Part shown: piece by piece, positions 8,929 through 18,168 of the stretch
Position numbering within the stretch: position 1 is the first letter of the stretch
How the letters are laid out: every line of letters starts with the position of its first letter
Assembly: GCF_004297185.1 (NCBI RefSeq)
Contig: NZ_PGCL01000002.1
Location: forward strand, 372,001 to 436,000
Direction of reading: 5' to 3'
From: Methanofollis fontis
Lineage (GTDB): Archaea > Halobacteriota > Methanomicrobia > Methanomicrobiales > Methanofollaceae
DNA: 64,000 nt
Position numbers and translations under genes: made by a program
The notes under the pieces: model-generated
What the model was told of the DNA's origin: nothing
Seen by the model: only the letters and a program-made list of their open reading frames with translations
Databases searched by the model: none

Positions 8929-9816
8929 ATGCACGGTGCATGGACCGTACGCTCGACCGAGATCGAGGTGGAAGGGGAGCCCGGTGAGCTGCTCCTGCTC
9001 TACGAGGATTATACCGATGTCTGCCCCGGTCTGGCGCGCTATAGCGTCGAGTTCAGGAGGGGGGATGAGAGGCTCTATACCTATTCCACCAACACCCGCG
9101 AATATCCGCCCGGCAGCCCGCAGACGGCCGAGGGTGTGGCGTTTACGCTCTTCCACCGCCTGAGTCGGGAGCTCCCTGAGCACCCTGATCGGTTTCTCCC
9201 CTTTCCGCCCGAACCCCCGGGACGGCCCTGGCCGAAGGAGGAGGCAGGGGCGCTCATCATCCAGGGGAGTCCTCGAGTCCATGGTAATACGGCCACCGTT
9301 GCTGCCTGGGCGGCTGACGCCTGTTCAAAGGCCGGGCTGGCCACCCGGATCCTCCATCCATCCGAACTGCGGATCGCTCCGTGCACGGCATGTTTTCGGT
9401 GTTTTAACAGCGGCAGATGCGTGATCGACGATGATATGGAGGAGGCGGGTCGTGCAGTGTGGGGGGCGCTGTGGGTGATCGTCTGCACACCGGTATTCGC
9501 CGGCAGCGTCCCATCAGCCCTCAAGGCCCTCATCGACCGCTCGCTTGCGCTCCGTGCCCGACTCCTCCTCTCCGGCACGGGCCGAAGCGCACGGGGAATC
9601 ATCTGCCCGGTCACCGATGGGGGTGCGACCGACCGGTATTCCTGCGTTGAGCGCGAGGTGAGGACGTTCTTCGAGCGTCTGCAGGTCGGGTATGTGGGCA
9701 CCCTGCCGGTGAGCGGCGGCGGGGGTGGGGGTGATCTCCGTGCCGATCCTGATCTCGGGCGGGAGGTGGAGGAAGGGATTGCCGCCCTCTTCGGAGTGCT
9801 CCCTGACAAACCCTGA
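8929..9816 (+). CDS. Iron-sulfur flavoprotein with an extra N-terminal domain
   Basis: The C-terminal two thirds is an NADPH-dependent FMN reductase/flavodoxin fold, with the phosphate loop QGSPRVHGNT at about residues 112-121. A compact cysteine motif C-X2-C-X2-C-X5-C (C152, C155, C158, C164) is typical of methanogen iron-sulfur flavoproteins that bind one 4Fe-4S cluster next to FMN. This suggests an electron-transfer or oxygen/peroxide-detoxifying role. Residues 1-100 form a separate domain (VRSTEIEVEGEPGELLLLYE...) that I do not recognise and that is unusual for the family. A GGAGA site at 8918-8922 and a TATA box support the ATG at 8929; the open frame extends upstream into carA without a better start. 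Confidence 0.8.
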   Translation: MHGAWTVRSTEIEVEGEPGELLLLYEDYTDVCPGLARYSVEFRRGDERLYTYSTNTREYPPGSPQTAEGVAFTLFHRLSRELPEHPDRFLPFPPEPPGRPWPKEEAGALIIQGSPRVHGNTATVAAWAADACSKAGLATRILHPSELRIAPCTACFRCFNSGRCVIDDDMEEAGRAVWGALWVIVCTPVFAGSVPSALKALIDRSLALRARLLLSGTGRSARGIICPVTDGGATDRYSCVEREVRTFFERLQVGYVGTLPVSGGGGGGDLRADPDLGREVEEGIAALFGVLPDKP

Positions 9817-9843
9817 TAATCCGTCAGCCCCAACCATAATGAT

Positions 9844-10185
9844 ATGGCAGATCATGCCCAGATCGAGATCATCGGTTTCTCAAACGGCTCCTGCAGCCCC
9901 TTCCCCTGCAACGAGGACAGGACATGCGGGCTTGTCACCTGCTGTCCAACAGAAAGCCTGACCGAGGCGATCAAGGCCCTGAAAGATGCGCTCTCCGAAG
10001 AATATGGCGAGCGTGTATCCGTGTCTTTTACCTCCCTCGACGATGGTGTACCGGCAGATGTCCAGAAGATCGTCGAAGAGCACCACCCGCCCCTCCCCAT
10101 GATACTGGTCAACGGTCAATTGACCCCCATCGGCCGGATTTCCCTGCCGCAGATAAAAAAAGAGATCGAGGCTGCCCTCGATTAA
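9844..10185 (+). CDS. Small thioredoxin-fold-like cysteine protein
   Basis: A 113-residue protein beginning AQIEIIGFSNGSCSPFPC, a beta-strand then a Cys-rich loop (C17, C22, C28, C33, C34). It continues with a helix (TEAIKALKDALSEEYGERVSVSF) and a C-terminal PLPMILVNGQLTPIGR, which resembles the cis-proline region of thioredoxin-like folds. Similar short proteins are annotated as thioredoxin-fold or glutaredoxin-like, and redox or metal-cluster work is likely. It lies 27 bases after the iron-sulfur flavoprotein on the same strand, so the two may act together. The end overlaps the convergent carbonic anhydrase stop by four bases. No catalytic CXXC is clear. Confidence 0.65.
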   Translation: MADHAQIEIIGFSNGSCSPFPCNEDRTCGLVTCCPTESLTEAIKALKDALSEEYGERVSVSFTSLDDGVPADVQKIVEEHHPPLPMILVNGQLTPIGRISLPQIKKEIEAALD

Positions 10186-10769
10186 GCAATTTTTTCCAGT
10201 TCTCCAGTGTCAAGGTCGAAGTAGAGCCCGTGGACCGCCACCCGACCGGCATTTTCCGCTTCCCTGACAATCGGGTAGGTCCGCAGATTTGCGATCTGGA
10301 GTTTGACATTCTCCTCCTCGAGTTTGCGGCGCCATACCTTCTGGGCTTCCGGATCAGCAGGTTTCTGCTCTGTTTTCTCGAGTTCTGCCCTGGCCTGATT
10401 GGCGTTCGAGAGCCAGAGCGGGATGTAGGCCTCATCGGATTCGGCGTCTGATGCAAGGGCCTTGATTGCCCCGCAATCGGAATGGCCGCAGATGACGATG
10501 TCGTCCACTTTCAGGTGCTTTATGGCGTATTCAAGGATGGTGGCGAAATTCCAGTCACCCACCCTGACGATGTTGCCGATGTTTCGGTGGACAAAGATCT
10601 CGCCCGACTTCGCACCGGTGATGCGCTCGGGAGCCGCACGGGAATCCGAGCATCCTATCCAGAGGACCGTCGGTTTCTGGCCAGATGCCAGTTCACGATA
10701 ATAATCCCGGTTCTCAGAAAAATCGCCTTCGATAAAGGATTTGTTGCCCTCAAGAAATTTCTCGATCAT
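10182..10769 (-). CDS. Beta-class carbonic anhydrase
   Basis: Interconverts CO2 and bicarbonate; in a CO2-reducing methanogen this could serve carbon assimilation, including carbamoyl-phosphate synthesis. The 195 residues carry the beta-class zinc ligands C40 (GCSDSR), H96 and C99 (GHSDCGAIKAL), with the D42/R44 dyad of the CSDSR motif. The order and length match bacterial-like plant-type enzymes. It stands alone, convergent with the thioredoxin-fold gene. The start ATG at 10769 gives the usual short N-terminus (MIEKFLEGNKSF). Identification by motif is strong. Confidence 0.95.
   Translation of the reverse strand: MIEKFLEGNKSFIEGDFSENRDYYRELASGQKPTVLWIGCSDSRAAPERITGAKSGEIFVHRNIGNIVRVGDWNFATILEYAIKHLKVDDIVICGHSDCGAIKALASDAESDEAYIPLWLSNANQARAELEKTEQKPADPEAQKVWRRKLEEENVKLQIANLRTYPIVREAENAGRVAVHGLYFDLDTGELEKIA
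10191..10196 (+). terminator. T6 tract after the thioredoxin-fold gene
   Basis: Six T residues lie directly after the stop of the thioredoxin-fold gene and fit an archaeal oligo-T terminator. They sit inside the end of the convergent carbonic anhydrase gene. Confidence 0.35.
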
Positions 10770-10860
10770 GAATTGTCTCCCATTGGCCGGGGGTTGAGCC
10801 CGGCCCAGGAGGATTGGTATATCAAAGAGAGTTCTTTAACCCACCGGAATGCTGTCGGCA

Positions 10861-12513
10861 TCAGCGCTGAACGGCGCCGGTATCGGCGCCGCCGACCGAG
10901 GCCGCATAGCGGCGGAGAATCCCGGATAGATCCTTTTCGATAGGTTTCAAGGCCTTCTTGCGCCGTTCGATCTCTCTGGTGTCCACCAGCAGGTCGATCG
11001 TCCGCTCGTAGAGGTCGACCCTGATCTCATCGCCCTCTGCCACCAGCCCGATCGGTCCGCCGCTCGCCGCTTCGGGGGCGACGTGCCCGATGCAGGGGCC
11101 GCGCGTGCCGCCGGAGAACCGGCCGTCGGTAATCAGCACCACCTTCTGGTAGCCGAGTCCGACCAGGGCCGAGGTCGGGGAGAGCATCTCCGGCATGCCC
11201 GGTCCGCCGCGCGGCCCCTCGTAACGGATCACGACGACGTCGCCCTCATTGATCTCTCTGCCCAGGATCGCCGCCATCGCCCGGTCCTCGCCGTCATAGA
11301 CGCGCGCCGGTCCGGTGTGCCGCCACATCGCCTCGTCGATGGCGGCGCACTTGACCACCGCTCCGGCCGGGGCCAGGCTGCCATGGAGAATCCGCAGTCC
11401 GCCTGCCGCATGCACCGGATCGTCCAGGGGCCGGATCACCTGCCGATCCAGTATACGTCCGGTGGCGGCGACCTCGAGGATCCCCTTTCCGGAGACGGTG
11501 GGGCTGTCCTCGAGGAGGTCGGCAAATTCATGAAGCACGGCAGGTATGCCGCCCGCCCGGTGGAGGGCGAGCATTGAGTGCGGGCCGCCGGGCTGCATAT
11601 GGCTGATGTGCGGGACCACGTCCCCTATGGCATTGAAGTCGTCCAGGCTGAGGGGCACTCCTGCTTCGGTGGCGATCGCCATCAGGTGGAGCACGGTGTT
11701 CGTCGACCCGCCGAGGGCCATATCCACCCGCACCGCATTTTTCAGGGCTTCGTGGGTGATGATCCGGCGCGCCGTCACCCCGTCTCTCACCAGCCTGAGC
11801 ACCTCTTCTCCGCTTTCCTCGGCGATCCTGAGTTTTGCGGCGTCCACCGCCGGGATTGCAGCACACCCCGGCAGGGACATCCCCATCGCCTCGGTCATGC
11901 AGGCCATCGTATTGGCCGTGTACAGCCCCTGGCAACTGCCGCATCCGGGCATTGCGGCACACTCGAGGTTGTGGAGTTCCTCCTCACTCATCTTCCCGGC
12001 CGCCACGGCGCCGACCCCCTCGAAGACGTCGGTGAGCGAGATATCCCTGCCTCCGAGGCTGCCGGGGAGCATCGGCCCTCCGGTGACCATGATGGCCGGG
12101 ATGTCGCAGCGTGCCGCCGCCATCAGCATGCCGGGCACGATCTTGTCGCAGGTGCCCACACAGACCAGCCCGTCGAAACGGTGGGCCTCAACCATCAGTT
12201 CGATGGCATCGGCGATGTTCTCCCTTGAGGGGAGGGAGTAGCGCATCCCGGTGTGCCCCATGGCGATCCCGTCGCAGATCCCGATCACGCCGAACTCAAA
12301 GGGAACACCTCCCCCTGCAGCCACGCCTTCCTTCACGCGCTCGGTGAGGGACCTGAGGTGGATGTGACCCGGAACAACGGTGTTGTAGGCGTTTGCAATG
12401 CCGATGAACGGGCGGTCCATCTCCCTATCGGTGACCCCGAGGGCGCGCAGCAGAGAGCGGTTCGGCGCCCGCGGATACCCTTTCTTGACGAGATCGCTTC
12501 TCATTGTCCTCAC
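10861..12513 (-). CDS. ilvD: Dihydroxy-acid dehydratase
   Basis: Dehydrates 2,3-dihydroxy-isovalerate and its isoleucine counterpart to the 2-keto acids of branched-chain amino acid synthesis, using an Fe-S cluster. The 550-residue length is normal. Cluster cysteines are seen in [12 protein letters not shown] and [14 protein letters not shown], and the C-terminal signature [20 protein letters not shown] is present. It is monocistronic as far as the window shows, with the RmlC-like gene ending 33 bases upstream on the same strand. Together with leuCDB near 36-38 kb, it gives the window two parts of branched-chain synthesis. Confidence 0.97.
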   Translation of the reverse strand: MRTMRSDLVKKGYPRAPNRSLLRALGVTDREMDRPFIGIANAYNTVVPGHIHLRSLTERVKEGVAAGGGVPFEFGVIGICDGIAMGHTGMRYSLPSRENIADAIELMVEAHRFDGLVCVGTCDKIVPGMLMAAARCDIPAIMVTGGPMLPGSLGGRDISLTDVFEGVGAVAAGKMSEEELHNLECAAMPGCGSCQGLYTANTMACMTEAMGMSLPGCAAIPAVDAAKLRIAEESGEEVLRLVRDGVTARRIITHEALKNAVRVDMALGGSTNTVLHLMAIATEAGVPLSLDDFNAIGDVVPHISHMQPGGPHSMLALHRAGGIPAVLHEFADLLEDSPTVSGKGILEVAATGRILDRQVIRPLDDPVHAAGGLRILHGSLAPAGAVVKCAAIDEAMWRHTGPARVYDGEDRAMAAILGREINEGDVVVIRYEGPRGGPGMPEMLSPTSALVGLGYQKVVLITDGRFSGGTRGPCIGHVAPEAASGGPIGLVAEGDEIRVDLYERTIDLLVDTREIERRKKALKPIEKDLSGILRRYAASVGGADTGAVQR

Positions 12514-12546
12514 AAAAAGGGGTCTGCGAGACTATAAGAACCCTCC

Positions 12547-13014
12547 TCAGCCGTGCCTGATTCCCGGTTTGAGCACCCACTCGTAGGGGATCTCGGAGGT
12601 GTCCGGGGGGAGGCGGTACTCGTCGGGCTCCTGGTAGTTGTAGGCCTCGGTCGGGACGGAGACGACGATGGACTCGTGCCCGGAGATGCACTTCCAGCCA
12701 TGATAGACGCCCGGCGGGATGGTGACGAGCATCGGGTTGTGCTCGCCGATGAAAAACTCGGCGATCTCACCCCGGGTGGGCGACCCCTCCCGTGCATCGT
12801 AGAGGGCGACCTTGATCATGCCGGAAAGGCAGCAGACATTGTCGGTCTGGATTTTGTGAAAGTGCCAGGCCTTGACGACGCCGGGGTAGTTGGTCGTCAT
12901 ATACACCTGCCCGAACCGATTGTAGCATTCGTCGTCGCACCGGAGGATCTCCATCAGGCGTCCCCGTTCATCGGGGATCACCCGCAATTGCTTTGTCAGC
13001 ACTCCGTCGATCAT
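12547..13014 (-). CDS. RmlC-like dTDP-4-dehydrorhamnose 3,5-epimerase family protein
   Basis: A 155-residue cupin of the RmlC family, which epimerises dTDP-4-keto-6-deoxy sugars. It has the N-terminal LKVxxDERGxLMEILR-like segment (VIPDERGRLMEILRCDD), the His in VKAWHFHK, and IPPGVYHGWKCISG. The catalytic pattern is only partly conserved, so it may act on another sugar nucleotide. Start choice: the frame extends upstream to 13146, but a TATA-like cttttatgta centred about 30 nt before the ATG at 13014 suggests a leaderless start there; an ATG at 13044 is the alternative. It diverges from the SAF-domain dehydrogenase, suggesting a shared surface-sugar or deoxysugar pathway. Confidence 0.85.
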   Translation of the reverse strand: MIDGVLTKQLRVIPDERGRLMEILRCDDECYNRFGQVYMTTNYPGVVKAWHFHKIQTDNVCCLSGMIKVALYDAREGSPTRGEIAEFFIGEHNPMLVTIPPGVYHGWKCISGHESIVVSVPTEAYNYQEPDEYRLPPDTSEIPYEWVLKPGIRHG

Positions 13015-13153
13015 ATATTTCCCGGGAGATTCACCACCATACATAAAAGTATCCTGCCTGCTCCCTGCAGGGGACGTTCCAAGGATTCCCGGCGGTCCCC
13101 GCGGCCCGTCAGGATGTTCGAATGCGGCGACGGGCACCGCGACCAATGCGAAA

Positions 13154-13163
13154 TGTTTATATG
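13154..13163 (+). promoter_or_regulatory. TATA box of the SAF-domain dehydrogenase gene
   Basis: The sequence tgtttatatg is centred about 29 nt before the ATG at 13188. Archaeal transcription starts about 25 nt downstream of the box, so the mRNA would be leaderless or nearly so. Confidence 0.55.
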
Positions 13164-13187
13164 TTGGTTCCGTGAGAATGGCACCGG

Positions 13188-14345
13188 ATGTATTCGGGGG
13201 GGGAAGAGAGCGACCCGCTCAGGGTCGGTGTTGTCGGTACAGGGTTTATTGCCCGTGGACTGTTGATCGCCCTTTCAGGGCAGGACGGGATGGTTACCGG
13301 ACCGGTGCTCACCCGCCGTCCGCCCGGCGAGATTGCCGGGTTCCCTGAGGGGGTGCGGGCGGTTGGAGCGGTAGAGGACCTGATCGATGGATCCGATATT
13401 GTCGTCGAGTGTTCGGGGGACGTGCTCCACGCCACCGGGGTGATCGAGGAGGTGATGGCCGCCGGTCTCCCGGTCGTGACCATGGACGCCGAGGTGCAGG
13501 TGACCACGGGTTCGTATTTCGCCGGCAAGGGCCTGTTCACCGAGGCTGAGGGTGATCAGCCCGGGTGCCTGGCGGCGCTGCGGGAGGACGCCGTCCAGAT
13601 GGGGTTTCATCCCCTGGTCTACGGGAACATCAAGGGCTATCTCAACCACACCCCGACGCCTGAGGAGATGGACTTCTGGGCGAAAAAACAGGGGATTCGC
13701 CCTGACAAGGTGACGGCATTCACCGACGGCACCAAGGTCCAGATCGAGCAGGCGCTGGTGGCGAACGGCCTGGGCGCCGGCATCCTCCGGCCCGGTCTTC
13801 TCGGCCCGGAGAACCCCGACCTGGAGGCCGGGGCGCGGCTGCTTGCCGAGGGCGCCCTGCGCATGGACCGGGCGGTGAGCGATTACGTGCTCTCTCCGGG
13901 CTCTCCGGCGGGCGTGTTCATCGCCGCCCTCCACGACGAGCGGTTTGCCGACTACCTGCGCTACTATAAGATGGGCGACGGTCCGGTCTACACCCTGCTG
14001 CGCACCTTCCATCTCTGCAACCTTGAGATCGCAAAGACCATCAGGCGGGTGGCCTCGGGAGGGGGGGTGCTGCTCAACAACGGCACCGACCCGGAGATCT
14101 CGGTGGCGGCGATCGCCAAGTGCGACCTCGAACCCGGGACGGCGATCCGGCGCGGCATCGGCAGTTTTGTGGTCCGGGGTTCGTGTGTGCGGATTGCGGA
14201 CGCCCCGGAGCATGTGCCCATCGGGCTGATCACCGATGCGGTGGTCAGAAAAAAGGTGCGGACCGGAGATCTCCTGAGCATGGACGACCTCGACCTGCCG
14301 TCCAGCCGCGCCCTGGAGATCTGGGAGATCCTTCAGGGGCGGTAG
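13188..14345 (+). CDS. NAD(P)-dependent oxidoreductase with C-terminal SAF domain
   Basis: The 385 residues start with a Rossmann dinucleotide site (RVGVVGTGFIARGL), followed by a homoserine-dehydrogenase-like domain (IVVECSGDVLHATG; VVTMDAEVQVTTG). At about 320-385 comes an SAF domain (IAKCDLEPGTAIRRGIGSF...), the fold of antifreeze-like sialic acid enzymes and pilus/flagellar FlgA. Proteins of this architecture often lie in sugar-nucleotide or surface-polysaccharide clusters, and the divergent RmlC-like gene agrees. The exact substrate is unknown; it is not a standard homoserine dehydrogenase, which lacks the SAF domain. The 3' end overlaps the convergent SUMT gene by 13 bases. Confidence 0.8.
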   Translation: MYSGGEESDPLRVGVVGTGFIARGLLIALSGQDGMVTGPVLTRRPPGEIAGFPEGVRAVGAVEDLIDGSDIVVECSGDVLHATGVIEEVMAAGLPVVTMDAEVQVTTGSYFAGKGLFTEAEGDQPGCLAALREDAVQMGFHPLVYGNIKGYLNHTPTPEEMDFWAKKQGIRPDKVTAFTDGTKVQIEQALVANGLGAGILRPGLLGPENPDLEAGARLLAEGALRMDRAVSDYVLSPGSPAGVFIAALHDERFADYLRYYKMGDGPVYTLLRTFHLCNLEIAKTIRRVASGGGVLLNNGTDPEISVAAIAKCDLEPGTAIRRGIGSFVVRGSCVRIADAPEHVPIGLITDAVVRKKVRTGDLLSMDDLDLPSSRALEIWEILQGR

Positions 14346-15079
14346 AGGGTGCTGCCGTCATAGAGGCCGACAACCTCGCCGATGACGATGACGGCCGGCG
14401 GGGAAACGCCCCTCTCCGCTGCAACATCTGCAATCGTTGCCAGGCTTCCGACGCTCACCCGCTGGTCAGGGCGCATGCCGCGCTCGATGATCGCCACCGG
14501 GGTCTCGGGGCTGCGCCCGTTCTCTACCAGGGATGCGGCGATCTGCGGGAGGTTTTTCACGCCCATCAGCACCACGATGGTGCCGCGGCTCTGCGCCAGC
14601 AGCCGCCAGTCGAGCGCCGACTCGTCCTTTGTCGGATCCTCGTGGCCGGTGATGATCGTCACCTGCGAGGCGAAGCGCCGGTGGGTGACCGGTATGCCGA
14701 CTGATTCAGGAACGGCGATCGCCGAGGTGATCCCGGGCACGATCGCCACCTCGATCCCGGCGGCCCGGAGCGCCTCCATCTCCTCGCCGCCCCGCCCGAA
14801 GAGGAAGGGATCGCCCCCTTTCAGGCGGACGACCTTCCGCCCCTCCTGTGCGTGCCGGATCATCAGGTCCTCGATCTCCTGCTGCTCAAGGGTGTGGGCG
14901 CTGCCGAACTTCCCGCAGTCGATCTTTTCTGCATCCGCCGGGAGGGCGGCGAGCACCTCCTCGCCGGGGAGCTGATCGAAGAAGATGACCTCCGCCGCCT
15001 CGATCGCCTGGCGGGCGTCGGGAGTGAGCAGACCACACCCCCCTGGCCCGGACCCGACGAGCGTGACCTTCCCGCTCAT
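14333..15079 (-). CDS. cobA: Uroporphyrinogen-III C-methyltransferase (SUMT)
   Basis: Transfers two methyl groups from S-adenosylmethionine to uroporphyrinogen III, making precorrin-2, the entry point to F430, cobamides and siroheme. The 248 residues show the family motifs LVGSGPGGCGLLT, RLKGGDPFLFGRGGEE, VPGITSAIAVPE and the C-terminal PAVIVIGEVV. It is the last gene of the tetrapyrrole operon; its start overlaps the hemC stop by four bases. No uroporphyrinogen-III synthase (hemD) is next to it in this window. Secure. Confidence 0.97.
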   Translation of the reverse strand: MSGKVTLVGSGPGGCGLLTPDARQAIEAAEVIFFDQLPGEEVLAALPADAEKIDCGKFGSAHTLEQQEIEDLMIRHAQEGRKVVRLKGGDPFLFGRGGEEMEALRAAGIEVAIVPGITSAIAVPESVGIPVTHRRFASQVTIITGHEDPTKDESALDWRLLAQSRGTIVVLMGVKNLPQIAASLVENGRSPETPVAIIERGMRPDQRVSVGSLATIADVAAERGVSPPAVIVIGEVVGLYDGSTLYRP

Positions 15080-15960
15080 GATGACAGCCCCAGACGGCGA
15101 TATGCCTCCTTTATCAGTTCGATCCCCTCGTTCCTGAGCCTCTGGCCCGCGGCATGCGCCTCGGAGGGCGTGGTGATCTCTTCCTCGATCCGCACGTCCC
15201 GGTCGCCGTCGAGGGAGAGCACCTCGGCGATGAGATGACCGTTCCTGCAGTAGATCCCCTGCGGGGTGAAACAGCCACCCCCGACCTCTTCCATCACGAT
15301 CCGTTCGATCCCGGCATCCATGCGCGTGCAGGGATCGTCGAGTCGCCGGATGGTGTCGCTGATCTCCGGACTGTTCCTGCAGACGACGGCGATTGTGCCC
15401 TGGTTGGGGGAGGGCACAAAGTTCGAGGTCGGGAGGCGTTGCCCGCCGATCCGGTATCCCAGGCGGTCCAGACCGGCCTCGGCGAGCACGATGGCGTCGA
15501 ATTCGCCGGACCTGAGTTTTTTGATCCGGGTGTCCACGTTCCCCCTGAGCTGGCGCACCTCGATGTCGGGATCGTGCCTGAGGATCTGGGCGCGTCGTCT
15601 CGTCGAGGCGGTGCCGACCACCTCCACGTCCCCGATGTCGCCTTCAAAGGCCAGAAAATCCGCAGGCGAGTCCCGGGTCAGGACGGCGCCGGTGATCACG
15701 CCCCGCGGGCGTTTTGCCGGGATGTCCTTCATGCTGTGGACGGCGACATCGATGGTGCCGTCGATGATCGCCTCGTCGAGGGCGCGGACAAACACCCCCT
15801 GCCCGCCGATCTCATGGAGCGGGACACTGGTTTCCGCATCCCCCTTTGTCTTGATGACGGCGGTCTCGACCTCGATGCCCATCTCTGTCAGCGCCCGGCA
15901 GACCCGTTCGGTCTGGACAAGGGCGAGTTTGCTTCCCCGTGTTCCGATTTTCAGAGACAT
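15076..15960 (-). CDS. hemC: Hydroxymethylbilane synthase (porphobilinogen deaminase)
   Basis: Polymerises four porphobilinogens to hydroxymethylbilane. The 294 residues begin [14 protein letters not shown] and contain [17 protein letters not shown] and RGNVDTR. The cysteine that holds the dipyrromethane cofactor is C230 in [10 protein letters not shown]. The ATG at 15960 is chosen because the family begins MxxKIGTRGSxLA; the frame runs further upstream but only as an antisense-like shadow of hemL. It overlaps hemL by 10 bases, indicating coupled translation. Confidence 0.97.
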   Translation of the reverse strand: MSLKIGTRGSKLALVQTERVCRALTEMGIEVETAVIKTKGDAETSVPLHEIGGQGVFVRALDEAIIDGTIDVAVHSMKDIPAKRPRGVITGAVLTRDSPADFLAFEGDIGDVEVVGTASTRRRAQILRHDPDIEVRQLRGNVDTRIKKLRSGEFDAIVLAEAGLDRLGYRIGGQRLPTSNFVPSPNQGTIAVVCRNSPEISDTIRRLDDPCTRMDAGIERIVMEEVGGGCFTPQGIYCRNGHLIAEVLSLDGDRDVRIEEEITTPSEAHAAGQRLRNEGIELIKEAYRRLGLSS

Positions 15961-17195
15961 GTTCTGTATGCGTCCATGATGCGTTCGACGATCGCTTCGG
16001 TGTGTGCGGCAGAGAGGAAGTTGGTCTCGAACTGCGAGGGGGGCAGGAAGACACCCTGCCCCAGCATCCCCTCCCAGAAAGACCGGAATGCTACGGTATC
16101 GCTCTCTTTTGCTTCGAGGTAGTTCTGTGGCGGTTCCGACCTGAAGAAGTACTTGAACATGGACCCGATCCTCACGAACGATCCCCCGGCGCCGGCATCG
16201 GTGCAGGCATCGGCGATCGCCGCCGTCGCCGCCGAAAGCCGCCCGTAGATCTCTGTGTGGTCGTGGATCCACCCGAGTGCGGCGCTGCCGGCCGCCATGG
16301 TGAGCGGGTTGCCGGAGAAGGTGCCGGCCTGATAGACCGGTCCCTGCGGGGCCACCATCTCCATCAGGTCCTTTCTGCCGCCGAAGGCCCCGATCGGCAG
16401 GCCCCCGCCGATGATCTTGCCGAAGGTGGTGAGGTCAGGCTCGATCCCGAACATGACCTGTGCCCCGCCGATGCCGAGGCGGTATCCGGTGATCACCTCG
16501 TCGAAGATCAGGAGGGTGTCGTGCTCGCGGGTGATCCGCCGCACCTCCTCCAAGTATCCGTCTTCAGGGAGGATCGGGCCGATATTGCCCATCACGGGCT
16601 CGATGATCAGGGCGGCGATATCCTCTGAGGAGGAGAGCACCTCATCCAGCGCCTCGACGGAGTTGTAGGGCACCTGCCGCGTATGCGCCACCAGATCGGC
16701 GACCACTCCGGCGGAATCGGGCACCCCAAGAGTGGTAGCGCCCGAACCGGCCCTGACCAGCACGGCGTCATGGGCGCCGTGGAACCCCCCTTCGACCTTG
16801 ATGATGTCGCGCTTCCCGGTGGCGGCGCGGGCGAGGCGGATCGCCGCCATCGTCGCCTCCGATCCGGTCGAGACAAAGCGGAGCATATCGACCGAGGGAT
16901 GGTCGGCGATGATCCGCCCGGCAAGGTCGATCTCACCGGGCGATGGCGTGCCATACAGCCAGCCCTTCGCCGCCTGCTCCTCGATCGCCCTCTTCACCCC
17001 ATCCGGCCGGTGCCCCAGGATAAGGGGTCCGTAGCCCAGGCAGCAGTCGATCAATTCCGTCCCGTCGGCGGTCCGGAGCACAGCGCCCTCCGCATCCGTC
17101 ACATAGAAAGGATTGGGAGAGATCGCCCGGACCGGGCTCGATACCCCGCCCGGCATCATCGTCCGGGCCCGTGCAAACAGTTCATTGCTCTTCAT
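15951..17195 (-). CDS. hemL: Glutamate-1-semialdehyde 2,1-aminomutase
   Basis: A PLP enzyme that turns glutamate-1-semialdehyde into 5-aminolevulinate. The 414 residues include [13 protein letters not shown], the [15 protein letters not shown] substrate/PLP region, [14 protein letters not shown] and the PLP lysine within [16 protein letters not shown]. Typical length. The start overlaps the hemB stop by 14 bases. With HemA it forms the C5 route, the standard archaeal path to 5-aminolevulinate. Confidence 0.98.
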   Translation of the reverse strand: MKSNELFARARTMMPGGVSSPVRAISPNPFYVTDAEGAVLRTADGTELIDCCLGYGPLILGHRPDGVKRAIEEQAAKGWLYGTPSPGEIDLAGRIIADHPSVDMLRFVSTGSEATMAAIRLARAATGKRDIIKVEGGFHGAHDAVLVRAGSGATTLGVPDSAGVVADLVAHTRQVPYNSVEALDEVLSSSEDIAALIIEPVMGNIGPILPEDGYLEEVRRITREHDTLLIFDEVITGYRLGIGGAQVMFGIEPDLTTFGKIIGGGLPIGAFGGRKDLMEMVAPQGPVYQAGTFSGNPLTMAAGSAALGWIHDHTEIYGRLSAATAAIADACTDAGAGGSFVRIGSMFKYFFRSEPPQNYLEAKESDTVAFRSFWEGMLGQGVFLPPSQFETNFLSAAHTEAIVERIMDAYRTCL

Positions 17196-18168
17196 TCAGC
17201 CACCTCGCAACATCTTCGGCATAATAGGTGATGATCAGATCGGCACCGGCCCGTCTGATACAGGTGAGACTCTCGAGGGCGCAGCGCCGTTCGTCGATCC
17301 AGCCCCGCTCCCCTGCCGCCTTCAGCATGGCATACTCGCCGGAGACCTGGTAGGCCGCAACCGGCAGCCCGAGTTCTCGGACCGACGCCAGTACGTCCAG
17401 ATAGAGACCGGCGGGCTTCACCATCAGGACGTCTGCCCCTTCTGCGGCGTCCTCAGCCGATTCCCTGAAGGCCTCGCGTGCATTGGCGGGGTCCATCTGG
17501 TAGGTCGTGCGGTCCCCGAAGGAGTAGCCCGACGCCGCTGCCTCCCTGAACGGCCCATAGAGTGCGCTTGCAAACTTTGTGGAGTAGGACATGATCGGCA
17601 CCTCTGAGAAACCCGATCCGTCAAGGGCGGTACGGATCGCCTGCACCATGCCGTCGAGCATGCAGGACGGCGCCACCATGTCGGCCCCGGCTCGGGCATG
17701 TGAGACGGCGATCTTCTGCATCAGGGCCAGCGATGGATCGTTGAGCAGGTCGATCTCGCCGCTGCAGGTCTCCCCGATGATCCCGCAATGGCCGTGATCG
17801 GTGTACTCGCAGGCGCAGACATCGGTGATCACCGTCATCAAGGGGCAGGCCGCTTTGATCCCGGCCACTGCCTGTTGCACTACCCCGTTTTCGGCGTATG
17901 CGGAGTGCGCACCGCCGTCCTTTTCGACAGGAATGCCGAAGAGCAGCACGGCGCGGATCCCTGCCTTTTCCAGCCGATTTGCCACTGCTCCCGCCTCCCT
18001 GATCGGATGGCGGTACTGTCCGGGCATGGACTCAATGGGAACAGCCGCCTCGATCGTCTCGTCAAAGAAGAGCGGCATGACAAGGTCGCTCACATCCAGC
18101 CTGGTCTCCCTGAAGAGTGGCTGGAGGTTCCGTTTTCTCAGTCGTCTCAGTCGTCTTTCCGGAAACAT
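17182..18168 (-). CDS. hemB: Delta-aminolevulinic acid dehydratase (porphobilinogen synthase)
   Basis: Condenses two 5-aminolevulinates to porphobilinogen. The 328 residues have the zinc-type cysteine cluster [14 protein letters not shown]. The two active-site lysine regions are [16 protein letters not shown] and [12 protein letters not shown]. The ATG at 18168 gives the expected [13 protein letters not shown]-terminus; upstream sequence in frame belongs to the hemA shadow. It overlaps the hemA 3' end by 22 bases. The cysteines point to a zinc-dependent enzyme. Confidence 0.97.
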   Translation of the reverse strand: MFPERRLRRLRKRNLQPLFRETRLDVSDLVMPLFFDETIEAAVPIESMPGQYRHPIREAGAVANRLEKAGIRAVLLFGIPVEKDGGAHSAYAENGVVQQAVAGIKAACPLMTVITDVCACEYTDHGHCGIIGETCSGEIDLLNDPSLALMQKIAVSHARAGADMVAPSCMLDGMVQAIRTALDGSGFSEVPIMSYSTKFASALYGPFREAAASGYSFGDRTTYQMDPANAREAFRESAEDAAEGADVLMVKPAGLYLDVLASVRELGLPVAAYQVSGEYAMLKAAGERGWIDERRCALESLTCIRRAGADLIITYYAEDVARWLNEEQ

